Shown: positions 7,044 through 14,616 of the stretch, one piece after another
How the letters are laid out: each line of letters opens with the position of its first letter
Position numbering within the stretch: the first letter of the stretch is position 1
Source: Methanomicrobiales archaeon
Lineage (GTDB): Archaea > Halobacteriota > Methanomicrobia > Methanomicrobiales > Methanospirillaceae
Assembly (NCBI GenBank): GCA_012798365.1
Contig: JAAZNH010000048.1
Location: forward strand, 1 to 18,156
Length of the DNA: 18,156 nucleotides
Reading direction: 5' to 3'
Notes under the pieces: generated by a model
What the model saw: the letters and a program-made list of their open reading frames with translations, nothing else
Database searches by the model: none
Told to the model about the DNA's origin: nothing
Position numbers and translations under genes: made by a program

Positions 7044-7562
7044 TCAGGGCTGCCCGGTGCGGGCGATCCGGTGAATGCATTCGGAGAGCCGGTCAAACGG
7101 CACTGCCGATGTCGCCGAATCCCAGGAAATGACCGTAACCCCGCGGTATTCTTCAAGGGTGGCCGAAGGTTCCTGCTGCTGATGCCCAAAAAAATAGATG
7201 AACGGGACTTCGCTTCCCTGCTGCCGCACGGTCTTCAAAAAGCCATCCGGAACATCGTTCCACGCGATGAAATCCGTGACAACGGCATCGAAATGCACAT
7301 AGACCATGAGATGGAGGGCATCCTCGACCGAGACAGAGATCTCGACAAAGACATCGCCGCTCTCCTCAAGGTTCCGGCAGAGGCGGTCAAGGAAAAGCGG
7401 GTCCTCGTACACGCAGAGCACGGACACGGTACGAAACCTTCCGGTCTCATCCCCGTGGGGAACAGGGCCGGCCGGCCCCTTTATCCTGGGTGCTCCTTTG
7501 CTGGTCACGGTTTTCACCTGCGGTAATCCCTGCACAGCTACCCTGTGCCCGGTGTATGGCAT
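7044..7562 (-). CDS. Degenerate response-regulator receiver-domain protein
   Basis: Residues 46-165 resemble a CheY-type receiver: VSVLCVYEDPLF with an acidic pair (Glu53-Asp54), DAVVTDF with the phosphoacceptor-like Asp97, and a strand PFIYFFG. The conserved Thr/Ser and Lys cannot be placed: FFGHQQQEP stands where LTGK-type residues belong, and no K-P follows. It may therefore be an unphosphorylated or altered receiver with no output domain. The start is uncertain. The ATG at 7562 gives 172 residues; an in-frame GTG at 7427, with AGGT eight bases upstream, gives 127 residues, exactly one receiver. The gene is last in the chemoreceptor operon, 58 bases (ATG) or 193 bases (GTG) after the 56-residue gene, which suggests a role in receptor output. 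Confidence 0.7.
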   Translation of the reverse strand: MPYTGHRVAVQGLPQVKTVTSKGAPRIKGPAGPVPHGDETGRFRTVSVLCVYEDPLFLDRLCRNLEESGDVFVEISVSVEDALHLMVYVHFDAVVTDFIAWNDVPDGFLKTVRQQGSEVPFIYFFGHQQQEPSATLEEYRGVTVISWDSATSAVPFDRLSECIHRIARTGQP

Positions 7563-7620
7563 CCGATATCCCGGTTATGGACGGCACAGGCCCCTTATGA
7601 AGACCTGCATGGATCACGAC

Positions 7621-7791
7621 TCAGAGTGCGATCATCAGTCCGACAATCTCCGGTTCCTCATCCGGCTGTGGCGGGGCAAGGTTCCAGGCCGCATTCTCGA
7701 TCCGGTACATGGTGCGGGCAGATTCCAGGGTCAGCCCACGGTATTGCAGCCAGAGTGCCTGGACTGCCGCCGTCATCGGAATGGATCCCAT
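7621..7791 (-). CDS. 56-residue hypothetical protein in the chemoreceptor operon
   Basis: A short open frame of 56 codons starts at the ATG at 7791 and ends with TGA at 7621-7623. A perfect GGAGG ribosome site (7800-7804) overlaps the TAG stop of the preceding receptor by one base and lies eight bases before the ATG, so translation should be coupled. The protein reads MGSIPMTAAVQALWLQYRGL..., then ESARTMYRIENAAWNLAPPQ (shown in part), then an acidic stretch and a hydrophobic end, VGLMIAL. It has no Cys or signal peptide; its first 36 residues look helical and the rest is Pro/Glu-rich. I recognise no family. The support is the ribosome site, codon choice like its neighbours and tight placement. 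Confidence 0.68.
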   Translation of the reverse strand: MGSIPMTAAVQALWLQYRGLTLESARTMYRIENAAWNLAPPQPDEEPEIVGLMIAL

Positions 7792-7803
7792 CGTACTGGC
7801 CTC

Positions 7804-9912
7804 CTACACCCGGAACCGGGACACCTCTTTTGTCACATTGTCAACAATCACGTTGACATTTCCCACAACCTTGGTGATCTGTTCGATGGCTGCGCTGGAC
7901 TCCTGGCTTGCGGCCGCTGCATCCGCAGCTTCCTTGGTGGTGCCCTGCATGAGACCGCCCACTTCGCTGATGCTTGCGGTGACTTCCTGAACCGATGCCG
8001 CCTGTTCCTCGGCAGCCGAGGCGACTTCATTGACATTCTGGTTGATCTTGTCAATGGATTCGGCAATCCTGGTGAAACTGGACAGGGTCTCGTGCAATGC
8101 CCGGCTCCCGTCCTGGACCCCGGCGTTTGCAGCGGATACGGCAGCGACGGCATTCTGGGTCTCTTTCTGGAGATTCTCGATCATTGCTGCAATCCGTTCA
8201 GCCGATGACCGGGACTCAACAGCAAGCGACTTGACTTCTGTTGCCACTACCGCAAACCCGCGGCCTGCGTCGCCGGCCCGGGCAGCTTCGATGGCAGCAT
8301 TGAGGGCGAGCAGGTTTGTCTGGTTGGCAAGGTCCGTGATCAGGCGGATAATCTCGCTGATCTTGTCCATCTGGCCCTTGATCTCAAGGATAATCTGGTT
8401 GACCTCATCACTGGACCGGGTGATGCCCTGCATGCCGGATTCGGTCTTCTGTGCAAGATCCATTCCCTGCCTGCTGAACGTTGTCGTATCCTCGACTAAT
8501 TTTGCCACCAGTTCGGACTTGGTTGCAACATCCTGGATCGTGTGCGAGAGATCTTCCATGGCCTTCTGGACCTGGTTGACCCCCAGCGTTGCCTTCTCGG
8601 CATTAACCGAAACCCCGCTTGCATTCCGCGCCACCTGCGCTGAACCTGCACTGACTTCCTGGACGCTCGCGCTGGCTTCCTGCGCACTTGCGGCAAGTTC
8701 ACTGGCCTGCTGGTTGATGACATGCAGGGATTTTGCAACTTCGATACCGATGTTGTCGAGCGCCTCGCGTAACTTGACAAAGTCACCCCGCACCATCACG
8801 TTCCTGTCAAACCGGGCCGTGAAATCTCCGTTTGCATAATCGCCGGATACCCGCATCGCCTCGTTGACCGGCACCACTACCGCATCAAGAGTCTGGTTCA
8901 CGCCGCGGATGACTTCCCGGTAACTGCCCTTGAACTTCTCCTCATTGCCGCGGGTGGCCAGTCTGCCCTCCACGGCAGCCTGGGAGAGGGTCGTTGCTTC
9001 CGTGACAAGATCGCGGACCGCATGTACCGTCAGCATCAGGGCCGGGACAATCTCGTCTTTGTCATCCCGGGGTTTCAGGTTCCGCGAGAGGTCGCCTTCA
9101 GCCATCATCTTCAGCGTGCCGATCACGTATTTCTGCAGTTCTTCGGAGAATTGGTCCATGGTATCGGCCATCTCGCCAACCTCATCCCTGCGGTTGAGGT
9201 TCAGCCGCTGGGTGAGATGCCCTTTGTGAATCTCGGTGATGTTATGTTTCACGGCTTCAATGGGGGTTGTGATGCTGCGTGTCAGGTATAGTCCCAGGGA
9301 GATCCCGAAGATCGCAGTACCAATCGTCATAACGAGAAAGAGAATCGTTGTTGACTGGTAATTCGAAAGGATCTGGTCCCGGAGGGTTTTTGCCTCGTTC
9401 CGGTTATACTGCTGGAGGTTTTTTAAGGCATCTTCCGCAGCATCCCGGGGGACCTTGAACCCGTCACCCCTGATACCGGCGATGGCGCCCGGGGTATTAC
9501 CAGCCTGCAGGTCCTGTGCAATCACCTGGTACGCAGCAGCATACTGGGGGAAATTACGATCAAAGACAGCTAGCTGCTCCTTCTCCTCGGCAGAAAGGGA
9601 CTTGGTCTTGTAGAGCTGGATCCGGGCTTCGATGTTTTTGAGCTCTTCGGCACTCTCCGGCAGTTTCTCCGCTGCTTCGTCCTGTGCCCAGACAAGCTTG
9701 TAGGTGTTTACCCGCATGTTGAGGAAACTTGCATCGGCGCTCGTCAGGTAATCAAGTTTCATGAGGTTCTCGTTATACATGCGGTCGGCACTGGCGGACA
9801 TGCTGCCCATGACAACAAACCCTATTCCTGCAATGGCAACGGCAATGGCAACAAGGATGAGGAAACCGGCTGTGAGTTTTTTGCCGATACTGATATTATC
9901 AATGAAACTCAT
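7804..9912 (-). CDS. Transmembrane methyl-accepting chemotaxis protein (4HB-type sensor, HAMP)
   Basis: This 702-residue chemoreceptor senses a ligand outside the cell and controls a CheA kinase through CheW. Visible parts: TM1 (about 14-36), a helical external sensor of about 150 residues like a four-helix bundle (37-187), TM2 (188-210), HAMP (211-262) and two further HAMP-like repeats (263-315 and 316-395). A long coiled coil follows, with the hairpin tip LANQTNLLALNAAIEAARAG (528-547) and GRGFAVVATEVKSLAVESR (550-568). The C-terminal receptor end is VSRFRV. The ATG at 9912 is preferred to the GTG at 9921, because GGGTGG (9918-9923) is its ribosome site and the paralogue begins MSFID at the same place. 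It begins 12 bases after the PAS-receptor stop. The ligand is unknown. Confidence 0.95.
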   Translation of the reverse strand: MSFIDNISIGKKLTAGFLILVAIAVAIAGIGFVVMGSMSASADRMYNENLMKLDYLTSADASFLNMRVNTYKLVWAQDEAAEKLPESAEELKNIEARIQLYKTKSLSAEEKEQLAVFDRNFPQYAAAYQVIAQDLQAGNTPGAIAGIRGDGFKVPRDAAEDALKNLQQYNRNEAKTLRDQILSNYQSTTILFLVMTIGTAIFGISLGLYLTRSITTPIEAVKHNITEIHKGHLTQRLNLNRRDEVGEMADTMDQFSEELQKYVIGTLKMMAEGDLSRNLKPRDDKDEIVPALMLTVHAVRDLVTEATTLSQAAVEGRLATRGNEEKFKGSYREVIRGVNQTLDAVVVPVNEAMRVSGDYANGDFTARFDRNVMVRGDFVKLREALDNIGIEVAKSLHVINQQASELAASAQEASASVQEVSAGSAQVARNASGVSVNAEKATLGVNQVQKAMEDLSHTIQDVATKSELVAKLVEDTTTFSRQGMDLAQKTESGMQGITRSSDEVNQIILEIKGQMDKISEIIRLITDLANQTNLLALNAAIEAARAGDAGRGFAVVATEVKSLAVESRSSAERIAAMIENLQKETQNAVAAVSAANAGVQDGSRALHETLSSFTRIAESIDKINQNVNEVASAAEEQAASVQEVTASISEVGGLMQGTTKEAADAAAASQESSAAIEQITKVVGNVNVIVDNVTKEVSRFRV

Positions 9913-9924
9913 GCTGCCCACCCG

Positions 9925-11403
9925 TTAATCAACCTTGAATTTCCGGTTGGCTTCCATTGCCTCGATAGCGGTCTTGTCAACAATCGCAACCATCCGGGAA
10001 ATCTCATCCAGTGCAGCACTGGATTCTTCTGTGGCTGCTGCGGCGTCGCCAGCCTCTTTTGCCGTCTGTTCCACGAGCCCGGCCACTTCATGGATACTTG
10101 CCGTGATCTCTTCAGTCGTTGCAGCCTGCTCTTCTGTTGCTGCAGCAACTTCGGTTGCAGCGCTCGTCACCTTGTTGACCGAATCAACAATCGTGTCAAA
10201 GACCTTGAGCGTGTCCGTCACCATCTTTGCACCGGTCTCGACGGTCTTCTTGGAGACATCCATGGCGGTTGCGGCGCTGTCAGTGCTCTTTTTTAAGTTC
10301 TCGATCATCTCTTCAATCCGCTCGGCGGATTTCCGGGACTCCTGGGCAAGCGATTTCACCTCAGATGCAACAACCGCAAAGCCCCGGCCGGCTTCACCGG
10401 CCCTCGCTGCCTCGATGGCAGCGTTGAGGGCAAGCAGGTTTGTCTGGTTGGCAAGCTCGCGGATCAGGAGGACAATCTTGGAGATCTCGACCATCTGTTT
10501 CTCGACATCATGGATGATCTCGTACACGGTCCCGGCCGAGACCGAGATCTCGCCCATGCTCTTCTCGGCATTGCCGGCAAGAACCGCCCCTTTCCGGGAG
10601 ATCTCGTTGGTCTCCCGCGAGAGGGTTGAGACCTGCTCCATGCTGGAGGTGATCTCCTCGACAGCCGCGCTCATGTCCTGCATGGCCTTTGCAATCTGCT
10701 CCACACCCTCGGCGGCCTTCTCGGCATTCTCTGATACCCTGCCGGCATTTTTTGCGATCTGTGCAACACCGGATGAGGCATCTTTTGTACTGGATGCGGC
10801 CGTATCCGCGGTCTTTGTCAGGATCTGCATCTGGCGGTTGACATCCCGGATGTTGGTCTGGAGGCTGGTGATGATGCCCCTGACGGCGATCTGGAGCCGG
10901 TGGATCTGTTCATAGGTATCCCGTGTATCCGCATCCGGGTTCGTAAGATCGTAGCGCGGGGTCAGGTCACCCAGGGCCATGACCTCGTAGATTTTGTTGA
11001 GCTCATCGATCTCGCGGCTCATATACTCCTGGTTTTTCGTTATCGTGGTGATGTCGTTGTACGCGATATACACGTACTGCAGTTCGTTCTTCTCGTCAAC
11101 GAGAGGGACAATGGTCCGCAGGACTTCAAGGCGCCCGGCGGGGGTCTCCAGAGTCGACCTGCCGTGCACGGTTTTCTTCTGGGATATTGCATCAGCAAAC
11201 GTTTCACCGGAGTCCCTGAGGTATTTGATAATCCCGCGGTCCTTGAAATCGGTGATTTTCATGGAAAGAACGGCCTGTCGTGAAACCCCGGTCATACGGC
11301 AGAACTGCTCGTTTGTCTCAACATCGTTGAGCGCTTTGTCAATTATCAGGATAGCTAACGGAGTCTCCTCCTGGATTTTTGCATAATACCTGACATCAAG
11401 CAT
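9925..11403 (-). CDS. Soluble PAS-domain methyl-accepting chemotaxis protein
   Basis: This 492-residue receptor has no TM helix and should sense a cytoplasmic signal such as redox state or a small molecule. A PAS domain occupies about 8-118 (PLAILIIDKALNDVETN, RMTGV, then YVYIAYNDITT). A short HAMP-like or linker segment follows (about 135-190), then the signalling coiled coil with the tip ELANQTNLLALNAAIEAARAG (from 316) and GRGFAVVASEVKSLAQESR (339-357). The ATG at 11403 has one of the best ribosome sites in the window, GGATGTGATCC at 11407-11417, though only three bases away. The tip is nearly identical to those of the neighbouring receptors, so they probably share one array and one CheW. 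The PAS cofactor cannot be told from sequence by eye; no heme-type His was identified. Confidence 0.93.
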   Translation of the reverse strand: MLDVRYYAKIQEETPLAILIIDKALNDVETNEQFCRMTGVSRQAVLSMKITDFKDRGIIKYLRDSGETFADAISQKKTVHGRSTLETPAGRLEVLRTIVPLVDEKNELQYVYIAYNDITTITKNQEYMSREIDELNKIYEVMALGDLTPRYDLTNPDADTRDTYEQIHRLQIAVRGIITSLQTNIRDVNRQMQILTKTADTAASSTKDASSGVAQIAKNAGRVSENAEKAAEGVEQIAKAMQDMSAAVEEITSSMEQVSTLSRETNEISRKGAVLAGNAEKSMGEISVSAGTVYEIIHDVEKQMVEISKIVLLIRELANQTNLLALNAAIEAARAGEAGRGFAVVASEVKSLAQESRKSAERIEEMIENLKKSTDSAATAMDVSKKTVETGAKMVTDTLKVFDTIVDSVNKVTSAATEVAAATEEQAATTEEITASIHEVAGLVEQTAKEAGDAAAATEESSAALDEISRMVAIVDKTAIEAMEANRKFKVD

Positions 11404-11444
11404 AGTGGATCACATCCTTCCTGGTCCGGTTGTCATGGAATGGT

Positions 11445-11597
11445 TCAGGCGCATTCCGCCCGGCCCGGCCCATCGTTCCACCCGGGCTGGTGCTCCCTGC
11501 CGCATTCAGGGCAGAAGCAGGATACCCGGGGAGTTCCGGGGACATACCGCCGGCATTCGCAATGATAAACGATCTCGGTGATTTCTGTTGAAGACAT
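11445..11597 (-). CDS. 50-residue zinc-ribbon-like protein
   Basis: The sequence MSSTEITEIVYHCECRRYVP... carries Cys13, Cys15, Cys27, Cys29 and Cys32 (CEC, then CFCPECG), which reads as a small zinc ribbon or rubredoxin-like knuckle pair; a further Cys49 lies at the end. A Zn or Fe site is likely, the partner unknown. The ATG at 11597 is chosen over a non-ATG start at 11654, because GGGAGG (11607-11612) lies nine bases upstream and the longer form would add only a low-information Gly/Pro segment. It lies between cheW and the PAS-receptor in the same direction and is surely part of the operon. I know of no standard chemotaxis gene like it. Confidence 0.68.
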   Translation of the reverse strand: MSSTEITEIVYHCECRRYVPGTPRVSCFCPECGREHQPGWNDGPGRAECA

Positions 11598-11647
11598 GGT
11601 AGGAAGCCTCCCTACGGTTACCACGCCGGGTGATCCGGCCGCAGGTT

Positions 11648-11662
11648 CCCCCAAAAAAGGGG
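11648..11662 (-). terminator. C4/G4 hairpin with T6 loop after cheW
   Basis: On the coding strand this reads CCCC-TTTTTT-GGGGG just after the cheW stop. It could form a 4-bp hairpin whose loop is the T6 tract. Oligo-T could cause partial termination or transcript processing between cheW and the downstream genes. No promoter is evident in the short gap, so readthrough is expected. Confidence 0.35.
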
Positions 11663-11666
11663 ATGC

Positions 11667-12221
11667 TCATACCTCCCCGATGTCGCGGAGCAGGTGCCGG
11701 ATGTCAATCCAGATGATGAGTTCATGGCGTTCCTGGTCCTTGTCCCGGACCTTCTTCTTGATGATGCCGTTGATAGCGGCATCTTCACGCCCGCCCGATG
11801 CTGATGTGTTGTCAATGTCGCTGCGCTCGAACGTCGAGACCGCAAGCACATCGTCAACCAGGATGCCGGTCTTGGCTTTTGTGATCTTCTCGTCAAGGAC
11901 AATGATCCGGCTGTTCTCGATGGGCTGGTTTGACTTCTCCATGATATTGAGCCGTTCCTTGAGGTCGATAATGGTCGTGATCTCCCCCCGGAGATCGATG
12001 ATTCCTTTCATGTACGACGGGGTGTTGGGGAGCTGGGTGATGGACGTATACTCCACCACCTCGCGGACATCGAATAAGTCCACCGCGTAATGCTCCTTAC
12101 CGAGCAGGAACTCCACAACCTGGAGTTTTCCTGCCTGGTGCTGGTCCTTCTTTTTTGCCTGTACCTCCGGCGCGGCTGCGATGCCTGCCGGGATGTCCGT
12201 TTCAGGTGCTGCTTTTGTCAT
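11667..12221 (-). CDS. cheW: Chemotaxis coupling protein CheW
   Basis: CheW links chemoreceptor tips to the CheA kinase inside the cell. The 184-residue protein begins with a Lys/Ala-rich, probably disordered tail (1-30). The SH3-like fold follows: LQVVEFLLGKEHYAVD (33-48), VREVVEYTSITQLPNTP (52-68), then the hallmark GIIDLRGEITTIIDLKERL (73-91), ILVDDVLAV (120-128) and the final WIDIRHLL (171-178). AGGAGGTG at 12229-12236, seven bases before the ATG, is a perfect ribosome site and sits directly after the TAG of the upstream receptor. No cheA or other che gene is in the window, so its kinase must be encoded elsewhere, or this CheW joins the main archaellum chemotaxis system. Confidence 0.96.
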   Translation of the reverse strand: MTKAAPETDIPAGIAAAPEVQAKKKDQHQAGKLQVVEFLLGKEHYAVDLFDVREVVEYTSITQLPNTPSYMKGIIDLRGEITTIIDLKERLNIMEKSNQPIENSRIIVLDEKITKAKTGILVDDVLAVSTFERSDIDNTSASGGREDAAINGIIKKKVRDKDQERHELIIWIDIRHLLRDIGEV

Positions 12222-12236
12222 GGCAGGCCACCTCCT

Positions 12237-14345
12237 CTAGACCTTGAACCTGGAGACTTCCTTTGTCACCTTGTCAACGATCGTGTTGACGTTTGCCACC
12301 ACCTTGGTGATCTGGTCGATTGCAGCACTCGATTCTTCGCTTGCTGCAGCGGCATCAGTTGCCTCCCTCGTGGTGTTCTGCATGAGACCGCCCACTTCAT
12401 TGACGCTTGCAGTGACTTCCTCAACAGAGGCTGCCTGTTCTTCTGCGGCAGCAGCAACCTCGCTCATGTTCTGGCTGATCTTGTCGATTGCCGTTACGAT
12501 CTTGTTGAAGCTGGTCAGCGTCTCCTGGAGTGCTGCACTGCCTTCCTTGACACCGGTGTTCGATGCAGTCACCGCATCAACCGCGCTCTGGGTCTGCCGC
12601 TGGAGGTTGTCGATCATCTCGGAAATCCGCTCGGCTGATGCCCGGGACTCAACGGCAAGCGACTTGACTTCCGTTGCGACAACAGCAAATCCGCGGCCTG
12701 CATCGCCGGCCCGGGCTGCTTCGATGGCTGCATTGAGCGCGAGCAGGTTCGTCTGGTTCGCAAGGTCGGTGATCAGGTTGACGATCTCGCTGATCTTGTC
12801 CATCTGTTCCTTGATCTCACCGATGATCTGGTTCACATCGTTGCTTGACTTGGTGATCCCCTGCATGCCCTGTTCGGTCTTCTGGGCCAGCTCCATGCCT
12901 TCTTTGCTGAAGTTGGTGGTATCCTGGACGATCTTTGCAACCAGCTCAGACTTTGTCGCAACATCCTGGATGGTGCGCGAGAGGTCTTCCATGGCCTTCT
13001 GCACCTGCTCGACACCGGACGTTGCCTTCTCGGCATTCACGGATACGCCGCTTGCGTTCTTGGCAACCTGCGCTGAACCGGCACTGACTTCCTCAACACT
13101 GGCGTTTGCCTCTTCAGCGCTTGCAGCAAGGTCACCGATCTGCTGGTTCACAACCGAGAGCGACTTGGAGACCTGGATACAGATGTTGTTGAGTGCACCT
13201 TTGAACTTCACAAAGTCGCCCTGGACCGGGATCTTTTCATCAAACCGTGCCGTGAAGTTCCCGTTTGCATATTCATTGGAAACGGTCATTGCCTCGTTGA
13301 CCGGGGCAACTACACCATCAAGGGTCTTGTTGATGCCGGCAACGATTTCCCAGTAGCCACCCTTGAACTTGTCAGCATTCCCGCGGACCGAGAGCTGGCC
13401 GGCGATTGCTGCCCGGGAGAGCATGTTTGCTTCCTCGACAAGCGAGCGCAGGGAGTTCACGGTTGTCATCAGGGCAGGGGTAATCTCGTCCTGTGCATCT
13501 TTTGCGGTCATCTCTACAGCAAGATCACCGGCAGCAATCTTCTGCATGGTCCCGACCATACCCACCTGAAGGTCATTGGAGAACTGGTCCATGACCAGTG
13601 CCATTTCACCGACCTCATCTTTCCGGGCAAGGTTCATGCGGTTGCCAAGGTGTCCCCGACCGAGTTCCTTGAGGTTGCTTGCAACCATGTCGATAGGCCC
13701 GGTGATACTCTTTGAGAGGTACAGGGCAATGCCAAGACCGACAACTACGGCAATCAGGGTTGCTGCGATCATCATCATGGATGCCGATGCAGCAGCCTGA
13801 GCGGACGTCTTATCAAGTTCCGCAGCAGTGGCAAATGCACTGGATACAAGGGTTTTTTCCGCAGCAAGACATTCTGTTCGCGCTGTGACCGCCGGACTTC
13901 CCGCAGCAAGGCCGGCATCGACACCAGCCGTATCACCGGCATCAGTCATCTTTTCAAGTTTGGTATATTCTGTCTGCATCAGGGCCCATGCGGCATCGAA
14001 TTTTGCCAGGGTTGCCTTGTCCTCATCACTCAGGGGGCGGGTCCGGAACTCCTTCATGTTGTCATTGATGATCCCGACCTGCGCCTTCAGTGAGTCACTC
14101 GTTGCTTTCCGGTCAGCTGGGACCGCAATATACCGGTAGATATCGCCCCGCATCTTTTCCAGGGCTGCGTTGGTCAGGGCAAGGTTCTCTGTGCCCTGCA
14201 TCTTCTCGTACAGGACAGTCTGCCGGCCAACGGCATCCTGCAGGTTGACATATCCAACTACTGCAACTGCAACAAGGATGAGCAGGACAATTAGGAATCC
14301 GCCCATCAGTTTCTTTCCAATCTTCATGTCGTCAATGAAACTCAT
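12237..14345 (-). CDS. Transmembrane methyl-accepting chemotaxis protein (first gene of the operon)
   Basis: This 702-residue receptor is the paralogue of the one at 7804-9912. Counted residue by residue the two have the same length and align without a gap at every motif I checked from the HAMP to the end. Parts: TM1 (14-35), an external helical sensor (36-188) that differs strongly from the paralogue, TM2 (190-210), HAMP (211-262), two further HAMP-like repeats (to about 395) and a signalling coiled coil with the tip LANQTNLLALNAAIEAARAG (528-547). It ends VSRFKV. The ATG at 14345 (MSFIDD) has the ribosome site GAGGGTG at 14351-14357. A TATA box at 14507-14516 probably drives it and the operon. 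The shared signalling part means it should use the same CheW and CheA; the sensor ligand is unknown. Confidence 0.95.
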   Translation of the reverse strand: MSFIDDMKIGKKLMGGFLIVLLILVAVAVVGYVNLQDAVGRQTVLYEKMQGTENLALTNAALEKMRGDIYRYIAVPADRKATSDSLKAQVGIINDNMKEFRTRPLSDEDKATLAKFDAAWALMQTEYTKLEKMTDAGDTAGVDAGLAAGSPAVTARTECLAAEKTLVSSAFATAAELDKTSAQAAASASMMMIAATLIAVVVGLGIALYLSKSITGPIDMVASNLKELGRGHLGNRMNLARKDEVGEMALVMDQFSNDLQVGMVGTMQKIAAGDLAVEMTAKDAQDEITPALMTTVNSLRSLVEEANMLSRAAIAGQLSVRGNADKFKGGYWEIVAGINKTLDGVVAPVNEAMTVSNEYANGNFTARFDEKIPVQGDFVKFKGALNNICIQVSKSLSVVNQQIGDLAASAEEANASVEEVSAGSAQVAKNASGVSVNAEKATSGVEQVQKAMEDLSRTIQDVATKSELVAKIVQDTTNFSKEGMELAQKTEQGMQGITKSSNDVNQIIGEIKEQMDKISEIVNLITDLANQTNLLALNAAIEAARAGDAGRGFAVVATEVKSLAVESRASAERISEMIDNLQRQTQSAVDAVTASNTGVKEGSAALQETLTSFNKIVTAIDKISQNMSEVAAAAEEQAASVEEVTASVNEVGGLMQNTTREATDAAAASEESSAAIDQITKVVANVNTIVDKVTKEVSRFKV

Positions 14346-14506
14346 GTTTACACCCTCTTTTACCCATGAACCATAACCGGATGATCCCTCCGCCCGAAGA
14401 ACCAATGCTGGCAACGGTCATGCCGGGAGGGCTGATCCGATTGGAACTGCAACCACGTAACCAGAATCCTGACCCGGGCTGCAACGGATCCCCATTTTCT
14501 CTATTA

Positions 14507-14516
14507 CTATTTATAG
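14507..14516 (-). promoter_or_regulatory. TATA box for the chemoreceptor operon
   Basis: The minus strand reads CTATAAATAG, a good archaeal TATA box. Initiation about 25 bases downstream (near 14485) would leave a leader of about 140 bases before the ATG at 14345. No other strong TATA element is visible closer to the gene. Confidence 0.5.
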
Positions 14517-14525
14517 TTTTGTTGC

Positions 14526-14590
14526 TTTGATGATTATCAACACTGATTAGCACGAGCGATTACCACTGATTTATATAGGTAATCATCAAA
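14526..14590. repeat. Inverted and direct repeats framing the kinase promoter
   Basis: TTTGATGATTA (14526-14536) and TAATCATCAAA (14580-14590) form a perfect 11-bp inverted repeat. Inside lie GATTACC (14558-14564) with GGTAATC (14578-14584), a second inverted pair centred on the TATA box. CACTGATT occurs twice in direct orientation (14541-14548 and 14564-14571). The spacing around the TATA box suggests operator sites where binding would block or modulate initiation. The N-terminal HTH of the kinase is the obvious but unproven candidate binder. Confidence 0.55.
14570..14577 (+). promoter_or_regulatory. TATA box for the HTH-PAS kinase gene
   Basis: TTTATATA is a textbook methanogen TATA box. 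Initiation about 25 bases on, near 14600, would give a leader of roughly 15-20 bases that includes the GGGAGA ribosome site at 14605-14610. The fit of promoter, leader and start is good. Confidence 0.65.
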
Positions 14591-14616
14591 CATCTGGTTC
14601 ATACGGGAGAATCGTG

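Noticed and set aside
12244..13356. Plus-strand open frame of 370 codons opposite the first chemoreceptor gene
   Set aside because: Shadow of the receptor coiled coil, rich in Ser/Ala from the antisense of heptad repeats. The same pattern appears opposite the other receptors at 8030-8839 and 9935-10915.
7804..14345. Repeated nucleotide blocks spaced kilobases apart
   Set aside because: These are the conserved tips of three chemoreceptor genes, not a repeat array or mobile element.
14441..14530. 29-codon TTG-start frame with a hydrophobic tail, preceded by GGGAGGGCTGATCC
   Set aside because: The Shine-Dalgarno match is attractive, but the frame runs through the minus-strand TATA box and the operator repeats, has a TTG start, and no plus-strand promoter is visible upstream.
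14332..14553. 73-codon minus-strand frame ahead of the first chemoreceptor
   Set aside because: It overlaps both the promoter and the receptor start and has no ribosome site; it is best read as leader sequence.
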